Assembly (NCBI GenBank): GCA_016200045.1
Contig: JACQFN010000002.1
Location: forward strand, 226,473 to 290,472
DNA: 64,000 nucleotides
Source of the DNA: Nitrososphaerota archaeon
GTDB taxonomy: Archaea; Thermoproteota; Nitrososphaeria; Nitrososphaerales; Gagatemarchaeaceae
Reading direction: 5' to 3'
A program made the translations under genes and the position numbers. The notes beneath the pieces were generated by a model. The model did no database searches, was not told the origin of the DNA, and was given only the letters and a program-made list of their open reading frames with translations. Of the stretch, positions 48,600 to 59,400 are shown in pieces. Every line of letters starts with the position of its first letter. Position 1 is the stretch's first letter.

Positions 48600-49768
48600 C
48601 TTTCCGCGACCAAGCCGAGCGTTATTATACCTCGCAGAAACTCACGGTTCGGCAAGGCCTACCCTTGCCATCGAGTTTTGTCGCAAAACTGAACACTGCC
48701 TCCAACGTTTTCACCTTCAGGGATTTCATACTGCTTCCAAGAAGAAGCGAGGCCGAGCCGAGAGACATAGGGCTGAAGACGAAGCTGACGAGGAACATCT
48801 CGGTCGAGCTCCCTCTGGTCTCGTCCCCGATGGACACCGTGACCGAGTGGAGGCTCGCGCTGGAAATGGCCAGGCTGGGTGGAGCGGGGGCGATTCACCG
48901 CAACATGTCTACCGACGCCCAGGTGGAACAGGTCAAGAAAGTGAAGGCATCCCGGACCGCTACAATCAGCAGGGACTCGAAGGGCAGGCCGCTGGTGGGG
49001 GCCTCGGTCTCGCCCCTCGACCCCGAGAGATGCAGGGCCCTGGACAGGGTGGCAGACTTCTTGGTGGCGGACGTCGCGCACTTCCACAATTCGAAGATAA
49101 TCGGGGCGGCCAAGAAGGTCCTCCCCGACCTGAGCTCGGACTTCATTGCAGGAAACGTGGGGGCGAAAAAGGCGGTCGAGGACATAGTCGACGAGCTTCC
49201 GAGGGTCGACGGCTTCAGGGCAGGGATCGGGTCGGGCTCGATATGCATCACTTCGGAGGTCACCCGGGTCGGGGCACCGACGCTCTTCGCGGTCGCAGAA
49301 GTGGCGAGCGGGGTCGCGGACAGGGGGCTGGACTTGCCGGTGATCGCCGACGGAGGGATAAGGGGGCCCGGGGACGCGGCGCTCGCGATAGCGGCCGGGG
49401 CGTCAACGGCGATGCTAGGGTCCATGCTTGCCGGGACCGATGAGTCGCCGACAAAAGTCATCTTGAGGAACGGTAAGAAGTTCAAGACGCACAGGGGCAT
49501 GGCGAGCGCAGCGGCGAGGAAGGTCAGGTTCGCAATCGACAGGTACTCCGTCCCGGCGAAGGGTCTGGACGAAGGCGTCGAGGCGTACGTCCCCTACGTC
49601 GGGAGCGCGGAGGGGGTCATCGAAAGGATGCAGAACGGGCTTCGGGCGGCGTTCGGGTATGCCGGCGCGCGGAGCCTCCGTGACATGTGGAAGGTGGCCT
49701 CGTTCGGGGTGATGACTCCCATCGGTGCAGGGGAGCTGGGGGCACATTCGCTGGAGATCAAGAAGTGA
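48554..49768 (+). CDS. IMP dehydrogenase/GMP reductase family protein lacking CBS domains
   Basis: FTFRDFILLPRRSE, LVSSPMDTVTEWRLALEMARLGGAGAIHRNM, AGIGSGSICITSEV, VIADGGIRGPGDAALAIAAGAS. True start probably inside the track ORF. Confidence 0.92.
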   Translation: MRTRAPQGFFPDGLSTFRDQAERYYTSQKLTVRQGLPLPSSFVAKLNTASNVFTFRDFILLPRRSEAEPRDIGLKTKLTRNISVELPLVSSPMDTVTEWRLALEMARLGGAGAIHRNMSTDAQVEQVKKVKASRTATISRDSKGRPLVGASVSPLDPERCRALDRVADFLVADVAHFHNSKIIGAAKKVLPDLSSDFIAGNVGAKKAVEDIVDELPRVDGFRAGIGSGSICITSEVTRVGAPTLFAVAEVASGVADRGLDLPVIADGGIRGPGDAALAIAAGASTAMLGSMLAGTDESPTKVILRNGKKFKTHRGMASAAARKVRFAIDRYSVPAKGLDEGVEAYVPYVGSAEGVIERMQNGLRAAFGYAGARSLRDMWKVASFGVMTPIGAGELGAHSLEIKK

Positions 49769-51321
49769 TACCCACTGAACGCGAAGAGCTGAAGGGCGGG
49801 GTGGCCGTCCTCGACTTCGGGGGCCAGTACGCGCATCTCATCTGCCGGAGGGTCAGAGCGCTCGGGGTGTATTCGGCCCTGCTCCCGCACGACACGCCCG
49901 TCGGGGACCTGGAAGCGGCTCGGGTCGCCGGGGTGGTCCTTTCTGGGGGACCGGCCAGCGTCTACGCGGGGGGGGCGCCCATGCCCGACCCGGCACTGTT
50001 CGAGTCAGGGATACCCGTCCTAGGGATATGCTACGGCTACCAGTTGCTGGTCAGGGCGCACGGAGGGGACGTCCTGAAGGCGGACAAGAGGGAGTACGGG
50101 CGGTCGAGCGTCAGAGTCCTCGAGCGGGGCGGGCTCTTCAAGGGGGTCGACAAGGACGAACTCGTCTGCTGGATGAGCCACACCGACTCTGCGACCAGGA
50201 TCCCGTCCACAATGCAGGTGCTGGCGTCGAGCGACAATTCCCCGTTCGCAGCGGTGAGAACCGCAGACGGGCGGCAGTTCGGCGTGCAGTTCCACCCCGA
50301 AGTCTCCCACACCGAAGGAGGCCAGGCGATGCTTTCCAATTTCGTCTTCGACGTCTGCCATGCCGAAAGGAAGTGGAGCATAGAAGGATTCCTGAAGCGA
50401 TCGGTCGCCTCGCTCGCGAGCCTCGAAGGGAGGGTCCTGTGCGCGGTTTCGGGTGGTGTCGACTCATCTGTCACGGCCGCCCTGCTTCAGCGAGCGATCG
50501 GTCCCCGGCTTCACTGCGTGTTCATCGACACTGGCCTTCTGAGGTCCGGGGAGGCTGATGCGGTCAGGCAGTTCCTTTCGGAAGACCTGGGGGTGAACGT
50601 TACCTTCATCGACGCGTCGCGAAGGTTCCTCGACGCGCTCGCGGGTCTCTCAGACCCGGAGGAGAAGAGAAGGGTCGTCGGGCGCGCCTTCGCGGACGAA
50701 TTCGAAGCCTTCGCCTCCGCGGAAGGTCCCTTCCAGCACCTTGCGCAGGGGACGCTCTACCCCGACGTGATCGAAAGCGGGAGGTCGACCGGGCCCGCCT
50801 CGGTCATAAAGACGCATCACAACGTAGGAGGGCTCCCCTCCGGGCTGTCGATGAAGGTCGTCGAGCCCCTCCGGGAACTCTACAAGGACGAGGTCAGGGC
50901 CCTCGGGGCTCTCCTCGGACTCCCTCAGAACGTCCTCCGGCGCCACCCGTTCCCGGGTCCAGGCCTTTCGGTAAGGGTCGTTGGGGAAGTGACGGCGGAG
51001 AAGCTGGCCGCGTGCAAGGAGGCAAGCAGGGTCGTCGAGGAGGTGCTCCAGGAAGAAGGGCTCTACGGGAAGGTCTGGCAGGCCTTCGCCTACGTGGGGG
51101 ACGACCGGGTCACCGGGGTCCTCGGGGACGAGAGGAGGGTCGGTCTCCAGGTCACCGTTAAGGTGGTGGAGTCGGTCGACGCGATGACCGCAGACTGGGC
51201 CAAGCTCCCGGCCGAAGTCCTGGAGAAGATCTCCAGCAGGATCACGAACGAAGTTGAGGGGGTGGTGAGCGTCGCCTACGCCATATCGTCGAAGCCGCCC
51301 GCCACGATCGAGCCGCAGTGA
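49765..51321 (+). CDS. guaA: GMP synthase (glutamine-hydrolysing)
   Basis: VAVLDFGGQYAHLICRRVR, GVVLSGGPASVYAGGAP, LGICYGYQLL, CAVSGGVDSSVTAALLQRAIG, RHPFPGPGLSVRVVGEVT. GTG start at 49765 inferred. Confidence 0.97.
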   Translation: MIPTEREELKGGVAVLDFGGQYAHLICRRVRALGVYSALLPHDTPVGDLEAARVAGVVLSGGPASVYAGGAPMPDPALFESGIPVLGICYGYQLLVRAHGGDVLKADKREYGRSSVRVLERGGLFKGVDKDELVCWMSHTDSATRIPSTMQVLASSDNSPFAAVRTADGRQFGVQFHPEVSHTEGGQAMLSNFVFDVCHAERKWSIEGFLKRSVASLASLEGRVLCAVSGGVDSSVTAALLQRAIGPRLHCVFIDTGLLRSGEADAVRQFLSEDLGVNVTFIDASRRFLDALAGLSDPEEKRRVVGRAFADEFEAFASAEGPFQHLAQGTLYPDVIESGRSTGPASVIKTHHNVGGLPSGLSMKVVEPLRELYKDEVRALGALLGLPQNVLRRHPFPGPGLSVRVVGEVTAEKLAACKEASRVVEEVLQEEGLYGKVWQAFAYVGDDRVTGVLGDERRVGLQVTVKVVESVDAMTADWAKLPAEVLEKISSRITNEVEGVVSVAYAISSKPPATIEPQ

Positions 51322-51322
51322 G

Positions 51323-52303
51323 ATGCCCATGATCGGGCCGAGGACGAACCTTGCGGAGCTCCACGTGCACCTCGGGGGATCGGTCGACCCTGCAGTGCTG
51401 TGGGAGATCGCCCACGCGCAGGGGATCAGGCTCCCCACCAAGAACTACTGGAAGTTCGTGGACCTGGTCACGGTGACCCCGAGGAGAGTGAAGTCCTTCC
51501 GCGAATACCTGGACCTGTTCAGGTGGACCGAGCTCATACAGTCGAGCCCGACCGCGGTGGAACGCTCCGTGTACCAGACCATAGCGGGTGCCTACAGGAA
51601 GAACAACATCACCCTGCTGGAGCTCCGGTTCAACCCGATGAAGAGGAACAGGGGCGGGGAACAAGACCTCGACCATATCATGATGGCGGCCGCGAGGGGG
51701 CTGGACAGGGCCGAGCTCGAGTACCCGGTCAAGACGGGACTCATCGTCTGCCTCGACAGGGGGTTCGCCTACGGATTGAACGAAATCCTAGTGGAGAAGG
51801 CCATCCGGTACGCACGGCGCGGGGTCGTGGGGATCGACATGGCGGGTCCCGACAGGGCTGGGTTCAGGTATGAGAGGTATTCGCAGCTGTTTAGGCGGGC
51901 GAGGAGGGAGGGCCTTGGGCTCACTGTCCACGCGGGGGAGGACGAGGGGCCCGAATCGGTCAGGGATGTCGTCGAGCACCTGGAACCGGACAGGATCGGG
52001 CACGGGGTCAGGGGAGCGGAGGACGAGAAGATGCTCGACCTAGTCGCGGACAGGGGAGTGGTCCTCGAGGTCTGCCCCACGTCGAACCTCAACACCAGGG
52101 TCCTGAAGGGGAAGTCAGACCTGGGGAGGGTGTTCAGGGCGCTGAAGTCGCACGGGGTGAAGTTCACGATAAACTCGGACGGCCCCGAGATGCTGAGGAC
52201 CAACCTAAGGAACGAGATGCGGTTCCTCCTGGACAACGGGATACTTGAGGAGAGAGACCTCGCAGAGGCGAACAAGAACGCCTTCGGCGCGACGTTCCTC
52301 TGA
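51323..52303 (+). CDS. adenosine deaminase family protein
   Basis: LAELHVHLGGSVDPAVLWEIA, LTVHAGEDEGPESV, RIGHGVRGAEDEKML, EVCPTSNLNTRV, FTINSDGPEM. Confidence 0.92.
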   Translation: MPMIGPRTNLAELHVHLGGSVDPAVLWEIAHAQGIRLPTKNYWKFVDLVTVTPRRVKSFREYLDLFRWTELIQSSPTAVERSVYQTIAGAYRKNNITLLELRFNPMKRNRGGEQDLDHIMMAAARGLDRAELEYPVKTGLIVCLDRGFAYGLNEILVEKAIRYARRGVVGIDMAGPDRAGFRYERYSQLFRRARREGLGLTVHAGEDEGPESVRDVVEHLEPDRIGHGVRGAEDEKMLDLVADRGVVLEVCPTSNLNTRVLKGKSDLGRVFRALKSHGVKFTINSDGPEMLRTNLRNEMRFLLDNGILEERDLAEANKNAFGATFL

Positions 52304-52342
52304 CGCAAAGGTTTGAAAGGGTACGCGCCGGGTGGGCGAGAG

Positions 52343-53068
52343 ATGCAGGCGGTGGAGAAGCAGGTAGAGCTCGGCGAGTTCAGGGTGAACTACGCGTCCG
52401 CCGGGAACGGCGCGCCTGTCCTCATGCTTCACGGCAGCGACCACAGGGAAAGCTGGAAGGTCTGGGACCCGATGCTCGGGCTCGCGGACACGTATGGGCT
52501 GGTCATCCCCGACCTGGTCGGGTACGGGAGGTCGTCGGCGCCTCTGGAGACCCCCGACCACAGGGCGCAGGCCCAGGTCATTGGGGACCTGCTCGACAAG
52601 CTCGGGATCAAGACGGCTGACGTCGTAGGGGCAGGGTGGGGGGGGCAGGTGGGCCTCGAGCTGGCGCTACACAGGCCTGAAGCGGTCAGGTCGGTGGTGC
52701 TCATCGCGGCCGCGTATGACAAGGAGCAGCTCAGGCCTCTGCAGAAGATGAGGAAGCCGACGCTGATCGTTTACGCCGAGGACGACATGGTGACGCAGCT
52801 GAAGGCCGGCTACCTCCTCAGAGACGCGATCGGGACATCGAGGCTGGAGGTCTTGGACGCCGTAGCGAAGGACCCCTCGCATGACTTCACAATGTCGCAC
52901 AAGCTTCAGAAGTTCAGGCCAGGGCAGGTCCTGCAGCTAATCAGGCTCTTCCTCTCCAAGCCACAGGAGATGGTCTCCGAGCCGCCCGAGCTGGAGAACG
53001 AACTCAAAGGGATGGCGCTGAGAAAGGAGGACGAACCTAAGGAGACAGACTCTAGCGGGACGCCATAG
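52343..53068 (+). CDS. alpha/beta hydrolase
   Basis: VLMLHGSDHRESWKVWDPML, VVGAGWGGQVGLELALHRPEAVRSVVLIAAAY; catalytic DPSHDF region. Confidence 0.85.
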   Translation: MQAVEKQVELGEFRVNYASAGNGAPVLMLHGSDHRESWKVWDPMLGLADTYGLVIPDLVGYGRSSAPLETPDHRAQAQVIGDLLDKLGIKTADVVGAGWGGQVGLELALHRPEAVRSVVLIAAAYDKEQLRPLQKMRKPTLIVYAEDDMVTQLKAGYLLRDAIGTSRLEVLDAVAKDPSHDFTMSHKLQKFRPGQVLQLIRLFLSKPQEMVSEPPELENELKGMALRKEDEPKETDSSGTP

Positions 53069-53663
53069 CGACCCGCTCCTGCTCGTTCTTCTTCTTCACG
53101 GAATGGCTGTTCGCATCCCCCTTGGCCGCGAGCATGATCTCGTCCGCGAGGACCTCTTCGACGCTCTTCGATGACGAGAACGCCGACTCCCTGACCCCTT
53201 CCGACATGAACCTCAGAGCGAGGTCTATCCTGCGGACCGGCGAGATGTCGACCGACTGGTGGTAGACGACCCCTCCGTAGCTCAGCCTCGTGGTGTCTTC
53301 GTTCGGGGACGCGTTCTCGACCGCCTTGACGAGCTGCTGGATTGGGTTCTGCCCCGTCTTCAGCTCGATTATCACGAACGCAGTCTTCACGATGTTGAGC
53401 GCGCGTTGCTTCTTTCCTCCCATCCTGCCGGTGTTCTTCGCGTACTTCTTCCCGAAGTGGCTCATCTGGTTGACGAGCCTCTCCACTATGTTCACCCTCG
53501 TCTTGCCGAACTTCTTGTGCTCGTGCCGGCCCCCTGAGTGTGGGACTAATATGGGCCTGAGGCTGATGACAGTCTGCAGACCGGGGTCCCCGATGGTGAC
53601 GCCGGTGAAGTCCCATCTCCCCCAGAGGAGGAGGTTCGGATACTCGAGGGACTGCCGACTCAT
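53052..53663 (-). CDS. rps7: ribosomal protein uS7
   Basis: [43 protein letters not shown]...[24 protein letters not shown]. Confidence 0.96.
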   Translation of the reverse strand: MSRQSLEYPNLLLWGRWDFTGVTIGDPGLQTVISLRPILVPHSGGRHEHKKFGKTRVNIVERLVNQMSHFGKKYAKNTGRMGGKKQRALNIVKTAFVIIELKTGQNPIQQLVKAVENASPNEDTTRLSYGGVVYHQSVDISPVRRIDLALRFMSEGVRESAFSSSKSVEEVLADEIMLAAKGDANSHSVKKKNEQERVAMASR

Positions 53664-55624
53664 CTTCTCGGCTTCTCCTTCCTGCCGTAGACCAGCTCGT
53701 TGAGTGAAACCCCATTGACCTTGAAGACCTGCCAGCGGACCCCGGGGATGTCCCCCATCGCCCTCTTCATCGAGCCGCCGATTCCCTGGACAATCACTTC
53801 GTCGTGCTCGTCAACGAAGTTCAGGGAGCCGTCGCCGGGGAGGAACGCTGTGACCTGCTTTCCGTTCTTGACGATCTGCAAACGGACGCAGTTCCCGGTG
53901 AGAATCCCGTTTGCGAAGAAATTGTGGCTCGCATCGGAAATCGTGATGTCCTGTAGCCTCAGAGCTTCGGTCTTCACGACATCTACTACTTCATCCCAGA
54001 CCAGGCCGGCGGGGAGGTTCTTCGTAGCCTCGTCCTTCCATTCCGCAAAGCCTTCTCCTTTGGCGGTCGTGTTGAGCAGATCTGGATTCTGGACTCCATG
54101 CCACATCCATCGGTTCACGTTAGCAGTGTTTATCCAAACATACCCTTCCCTCCTGAGCGTCTCGGCGATTTCTCGATACGAAAGCCGACTGGCCCGAAGA
54201 ACTTGGGCCCTTGCATACGCCTTTACCGTCGCCTCCATTCTAGCGACCTTAAGGGACAAGAAGTGGAAAGCGTACCTGGCGAGGGCTTCCTTCCTGGGAG
54301 AATACGCATAGCCGATTCGGCCATACAGGGCCATTAGGCTCCGATGATTCGAGGCGATAGAGAGCCTGATCTTGAGCGAACGACTTCCGTCTTTGCGGAT
54401 AACCGAGGGTCTGATTCTGACGTTTGAGACTTGCACCCCGAATTCGTTCAGGATTTCCTGAATGTCGTTCACCAACTCGACGCCGCTGTCGACCAGGTCC
54501 TCCCTCTTGCTCACCTCGAAGGTCGGGGACCGGAAAGTCGGACCTCTGAATCCAGGTTTCTCAAGCTCGCTCCCGAAGTAGGCGGCGAGGAACTCTTTCT
54601 TTACCCAGTTGGGACCGTTCCGCACCCATTCAGGCAATCTGTACGGCACCGAGGCCCTTGCCCCTTCGGGGACTCCCAGAGCCCTGAGAAGCGTGAACAG
54701 AGCGATTGAAGTGACTGCGACGAGGTTGTAAGATCCTGAGATGATGCGGGCCCCGGCGGCGGTATTGACCACGCTGGTAGAGGACCCTTCATACATAGGA
54801 GAGGCATGGAAACCCAGGGCCTCTACATCCGCCGCAACGATCTTCAGGTCCTCAGGTGTGCCCGAGCCGACAATCTTCCCAGCGAATCCTGTCCCTGCCT
54901 TGCCATAGCTCATGTGACCGTCCCCGTATATGTGTCCAGCTAGCCTTACCAGAGAAGGAAGCGAAGTGGAATCATACCTGAGAGGCAAGAGTCCCTTTTC
55001 CTTCAGCGTCGAGACTATCCGCTCGCCGTTGGAGTTCTTCGGGACAGACGCGAATACCTGGGCTTCTTCGAGGAAGACCTCTTTCGAAGATTCTCGCTTG
55101 AGGGGGTCGGACGGAAGTACAGCTACCTTTGCCCCCGGCCTCAGTTCCCTCGCGTCGACAATCTTGCCGTCAGAGTAGACTGGATGGTCCCCGCTCATCT
55201 TCAGCCGCCGCCCCGATTGAGTGACGATTTCGTACGAGTCAGACTTCGCAGCTTCCATTCTGTCGAGTTCGAAGGCGTCTACTAGCTTCGTGGACCCGAC
55301 AGTAAAGTTGTTTGTGTCCAAGTAGGCAACAGAAGGCCACGAGTCGGCCGCAACAATCTCCCCCATGGTGACGTATGTACCGTCTGCGAGAATGACCCTT
55401 GTGTCTGGCGATACGCACTTCCGGATCGCCGAGTTCGGCTGCTTCGACTCGATCCCGACCTTCTCCAGTACGATCCCCCTGGCCTGGGGAGACCCCTCGA
55501 GCGGGTCCGACTTGTAGTCGAGCCCCAGCTTGGCCCTCTTGTACCACTTGTTCGACCAGCGGAGCTTCTGCCTCTTCATCGTAATCTGTCTGGCGGCGAA
55601 TTCTCCGCGAGGGGAGTGTGGCAT
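53660..55624 (-). CDS. rps12: ribosomal protein uS12 containing an in-frame intein
   Basis: N-extein ...[28 protein letters not shown] and C-extein [76 protein letters not shown] together form a complete uS12. Confidence 0.97.
   Translation of the reverse strand: MPHSPRGEFAARQITMKRQKLRWSNKWYKRAKLGLDYKSDPLEGSPQARGIVLEKVGIESKQPNSAIRKCVSPDTRVILADGTYVTMGEIVAADSWPSVAYLDTNNFTVGSTKLVDAFELDRMEAAKSDSYEIVTQSGRRLKMSGDHPVYSDGKIVDARELRPGAKVAVLPSDPLKRESSKEVFLEEAQVFASVPKNSNGERIVSTLKEKGLLPLRYDSTSLPSLVRLAGHIYGDGHMSYGKAGTGFAGKIVGSGTPEDLKIVAADVEALGFHASPMYEGSSTSVVNTAAGARIISGSYNLVAVTSIALFTLLRALGVPEGARASVPYRLPEWVRNGPNWVKKEFLAAYFGSELEKPGFRGPTFRSPTFEVSKREDLVDSGVELVNDIQEILNEFGVQVSNVRIRPSVIRKDGSRSLKIRLSIASNHRSLMALYGRIGYAYSPRKEALARYAFHFLSLKVARMEATVKAYARAQVLRASRLSYREIAETLRREGYVWINTANVNRWMWHGVQNPDLLNTTAKGEGFAEWKDEATKNLPAGLVWDEVVDVVKTEALRLQDITISDASHNFFANGILTGNCVRLQIVKNGKQVTAFLPGDGSLNFVDEHDEVIVQGIGGSMKRAMGDIPGVRWQVFKVNGVSLNELVYGRKEKPRR
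53891..55417 (-). mobile_element. intein (509 aa) with LAGLIDADG homing endonuclease inserted in uS12
   Basis: Cys1 [22 protein letters not shown] (block A), [21 protein letters not shown] (block B), [16 protein letters not shown] and [15 protein letters not shown] (DOD motifs), [15 protein letters not shown] (blocks F/G); internal [18 protein letters not shown]...NVNRWMW. Confidence 0.96.
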
Positions 55625-55650
55625 TCTTGGAAATCACCCTTTCCAGAGTC

Positions 55651-55657
55651 TATAAAA
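55651..55657 (-). promoter_or_regulatory. TATA-like element upstream of rps12
   Basis: TTTTATA on the - strand about 30 nt upstream of the 55624 start; lies in the gap after nusA. Confidence 0.4.
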
Positions 55658-55660
55658 CCG

Positions 55661-56101
55661 TTACAGCTCGCTTGTTATCTGGACGCTGGTTATGTCGAAG
55701 TAGCGTTTGAGAAGCATCCGCAGCTTCTCGGCGTGCCTCCCCCCGACGCCGAGGACAGCCCCCTTCTTCCGGGGGTCCACGATGACGACCACCGATTTTG
55801 TTCCGTCGAGCCTGTCGGAGACCCTGACCTCTTGGACGTGCTTCCCGAGTGCGTTCCTTACGAGCCCCTCGACGTCTCCCGCCTCCTCCACGACCTCGAC
55901 CGGCCTCCTCACCGCCCTCTCGATCTTCTTGACGGACATCCCCTCCTTCCCGATCGCCAGGCCCATCTGCCCTTTTTGCACGATGAATATGAAGCGGTTC
56001 AGCTTCTCGTCGACGACGCAGTCTTTCGCCGTCGCCCCGGTCATTCCCTGGAACATCGACATCAGGGAGAGTTGCTCCGAAGTGAGTTTGATCTCAGCCA
56101 A
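55661..56101 (-). CDS. NusA-like KH-domain transcription/RNA-binding protein
   Basis: FIVQKGQMGLAIGKEGMSVKKIERAVRRPVEVVEEAGDVEGLVRNALG...GAVLGVGGRHAEKLRMLLKRYF KH motifs. Confidence 0.93.
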   Translation of the reverse strand: MAEIKLTSEQLSLMSMFQGMTGATAKDCVVDEKLNRFIFIVQKGQMGLAIGKEGMSVKKIERAVRRPVEVVEEAGDVEGLVRNALGKHVQEVRVSDRLDGTKSVVVIVDPRKKGAVLGVGGRHAEKLRMLLKRYFDITSVQITSEL

Positions 56102-56108
56102 CTTCCGC

Positions 56109-56417
56109 TCACCGCTGCAGCTGCTTCACGTCCGCCTCGGTGACGGACTTCAACGCCAAGGTCGAGACCTTGTACGGCCTCCCGACGAGCCGGGCGAGCT
56201 CCGCCGATGTCATCTGGAGTTCGACCACCGAGACGTTGTTCTTCTCGGCCTCCGCCCTGAGCCTCGCGTCGATAGCCTTCGGGACCGAGCGGGTCAGCAG
56301 GAGCGCCTTGCTCCCTTTCATCGCGGCCAGACTCTCCTTAGCCCCAAGGGCTGACTTTCCACCCCTCATCCCCTCCTTGAGGATCTTTGACAGCGCCGTA
56401 GAGTCGACCAAGTTCAC
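56109..56417 (-). CDS. rpl30e: ribosomal protein L30e/L7Ae family
   Basis: KILKEGMRGGKSALGAKESLAAMKGSKALLLTRSVPK; position between rpoA and nusA. Confidence 0.88.
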   Translation of the reverse strand: MNLVDSTALSKILKEGMRGGKSALGAKESLAAMKGSKALLLTRSVPKAIDARLRAEAEKNNVSVVELQMTSAELARLVGRPYKVSTLALKSVTEADVKQLQR

Positions 56418-56418
56418 A

Positions 56419-59400
56419 TCAGCTCATGTACAGGTCGATCATCCCGGTCCCGACCGGTATCGGGAGCCCGACGATGACGTTCTCTGTGACTCCTTTGAGG
56501 TCCTCAGTCTCCCCCTTTACCGCCGCTTCGGCGAGGGTGGGGACGGTGATCTCGAACGCGGCGCGCGCGAGGACGCTGCTCTTCGAGCCTGCGATCCCGT
56601 GCCTTCCTATCTGCTGGATGTACCCCTTCGACGTCATCAGGTCAGACACCAAGAAGATGTGCCTGATGTCGACTTCGAGCCCCTGCTCGTCGAGGGTGCT
56701 CATGACCTCCCTTACCAGGGTCGCGCGGGCTGCCTCGATCCCGAGGACCTGCGCCACTTCATGGACGTTATTGGTGTACACCCGCGTCGGGTCGACCCCC
56801 TGAACCGCGATGACCTTCCCGAAGTTCGAGCCCGCAGTCTGGATGAACCACTCGTCCCCTTCCTTCACCACTGTGACCCGCGTTATCCCCGGTATCCCCT
56901 TCAGCTTCATGTTCAGTATCTTGTTCCTCATCGTGAACAGGGTGGAGAGGTCGGCGTTCTCCATGTTGACGTGGATGACCTTCCCGCTCTTGTCCCTCTG
57001 CACGTTCCGCTTCCCGGTCTCCACCACCTTTGCGATTTCGTCCGCGTTCGTGTCCCTGTCGGACGTCATGTCAGGGCTGAGGTGCAGCTTGATCCCCTCC
57101 GTGGGGTCGACCTCGCTGTAGCTAACCACGTTCCCGACCTTCGTGAAGAGTATTTCCTTCGCGACTTTCACCGCCTTCTCGTTCGAAGAGGCGTACTCCT
57201 TGGTCAGGTAGATGTCCATCGAGGGGGTCGCCGGAATCTTCCTGGCGTCTACCAGTTCCATCAGCCTCGGGAGCCCGAGCGTGACGTCCCTCTCTCTCAC
57301 CCCTGCGAAGTGGAACGTCCGGAGGGTCATCTGAGTGCCAGGCTCACCTATCGACTGAGCCGCGACTATCCCCGACGCCTCCCCGGGCTCTACCCTCGAG
57401 TAGTCGAGCGCGTCGTAGACCGCCTGCAGCGAGTCCTTGGCCCCCTCCTCGGTAAGGTGGGAACCGGAAAGCTTCTCACGGAGCTCTCTCGCGAGCCGCT
57501 CGTTGAGCAGGGGCTGGTACTTCTTGAGGAGCGACTCCACGGTCTCGGCATCGAGCCTCACCTTCGACTTGTTCAGGGTCTCCTCGGTCTCCAGGAGCCT
57601 GTCGAGGTTGATCGGCCTTCCGTGGTCGCTCTTGGCAGGGTCGACCCCGTCCTCGCCGTAGAGGAACTGGATGATGTGCCCGTGAGGGTCCCTGACCGTC
57701 AGGTCATACTCTACCTTCAGGTGCTCCAGGGCGTTGACGAGCCTCCTCTGCATGTAGCCGCTCTGCTGCGTCCTCACGGCGGTGTCGACGAGCCCTTCCC
57801 TTCCGCCCATGGCGTGGAAGAAGAACTCTGTCGGGGAGAGCCCGTCGCGGTAGTTGCTCCTTACGAACCCCTTTGCCTCTGGGGACGGGTCGTTCCACGG
57901 GAAGTGGCTCAGCGCCCTTCCCTTCATGCCCTTCTGGATCCTCTTTCCCCTGACGGACTGCTGGCCCAGCGCCGCGGTCATCTGGCCTACGTTGAGGCTC
58001 GACCCTCTTGCCCCGGTCCTGGCCATGATCATCCCCGAGTTCTCCGCGGGGAAGGAGCGGTCTGCGATCCTGCCGGCCTTGTCCCTCGCGCGGGCGAGCT
58101 CGTTGACGATGTAAGCTTCAAGGGAATCCTCGGGCGAGAGGCCCCTCGTCAGCTGCAGGGTCCCTGCCTTGTACTTCTTGATCAGCTCGAAGACGCTGTT
58201 GTAGGCCTCGTCCAGGGCGTCCTCGATCCCCTTCTTCGCCTCTGCCGACAGCTCCAGCTCGTTGAAGCCGTACGTGAAGCCCCTCCTGGTCAGGAAGGTC
58301 TTCAGCACGCTCAGGACGGAGTTGAGGAACTTCCGCGCCTCCTCGTTGCCGTAGTCCTTCGCGATGCGGTGCAGGAGGCTGTCCGGCTCCTCCGCCCCGA
58401 TGACCGCCTTGTCTACCACCCCGGAGATCAGCTCCCCGTCCTTGATCACCACGTCGTTGGAGACCCCGGACCTCGACGACTTCGCCCACTTCGAGGTGAG
58501 GACGTAGTTCATCCCCTTCGGGAGAAATAGAGTGAATAGTTGCTTGCCGGTGTACATTGGATGGGCCCCCTTGGTGTGCGGCTCCGGGAGGTCGCCGTCG
58601 AAATTCCCGACAAGGGCGAGGTTGGAGAACTCGCCTGGGGTGAGGAGGGTCTCGTCCCTGGTCAGCATGAAAGCCCCGGTGATGAAGTCCCGGATGCCGC
58701 CTATGATGGGGCCGCCATAGCGCGGGGTGATGATTTGGTCCTGTACCTTCATCAGCATCAGGGCCTCGGAGCGGGACTCCTCGCTCTGGGGGACATGGAG
58801 GTTCATCTCGTCTCCGTCGAAGTCGGCGTTGTAAGGAGGGCAGACGGATGGATGGAGCCTGAAGGTCCTGTAGGGGAGGACGCGGACGAAGTGGGCCATC
58901 ACCGACATCCTGTGAAGTGACGGCTGCCTGTTGAACAGGACGACGTCGCCGTCGGTGAGGTGCCTTTCCACTATGTATCCGTTGGCGAGCGAGTCGGCCA
59001 GGGCCTTTCTGTCGCTCGCGAAGTCAAGCCTGATCTTGACCCCGTCCGGCCTGATGACGTAGTTCGCACCTGGGTGCTCGAACGGGCCCTGGTTCACCAG
59101 GGTCTTCAGGTTCTCCAGGTTCCAAGGCGAGACCTTCTCCGGTATCGTGAGCTTCTTGGCCACTTCGAACGGGACCCCTACCTCCCCGATGTCCAGGTTG
59201 GGGTCGGGGCTGATCACTGTCCTGCTCGAAAAGTCGACCCGCTTACCCGACAGCGACCCTCTGAACCTCCCCTCCTTCCCCTTGAGCCTCTGGCTGAGGG
59301 TCTTCAGGGGCCTCCCCGAACGATGGTGGGCCTGCGGAATTCCCGAGACCTCGTTGTCGAAATATGTGGTAACGTGATAGTGGAGCAGGTCGACGAGGTC

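Noticed and set aside
54098-55178. + strand ORFs within the intein region as separate endonuclease genes
   Set aside because: Antisense to the intein; the LAGLIDADG motifs are in the rps12 frame on the - strand.
56140-58530. 796-aa + strand ORF antisense to rpoA (and similar long antisense ORFs opposite rpoB, EF-1alpha and ABCE1)
   Set aside because: Shadow ORFs produced by high-GC coding sequence on the opposite strand; composition is Arg/Pro/Val/Asp/His-biased with no recognisable domain.
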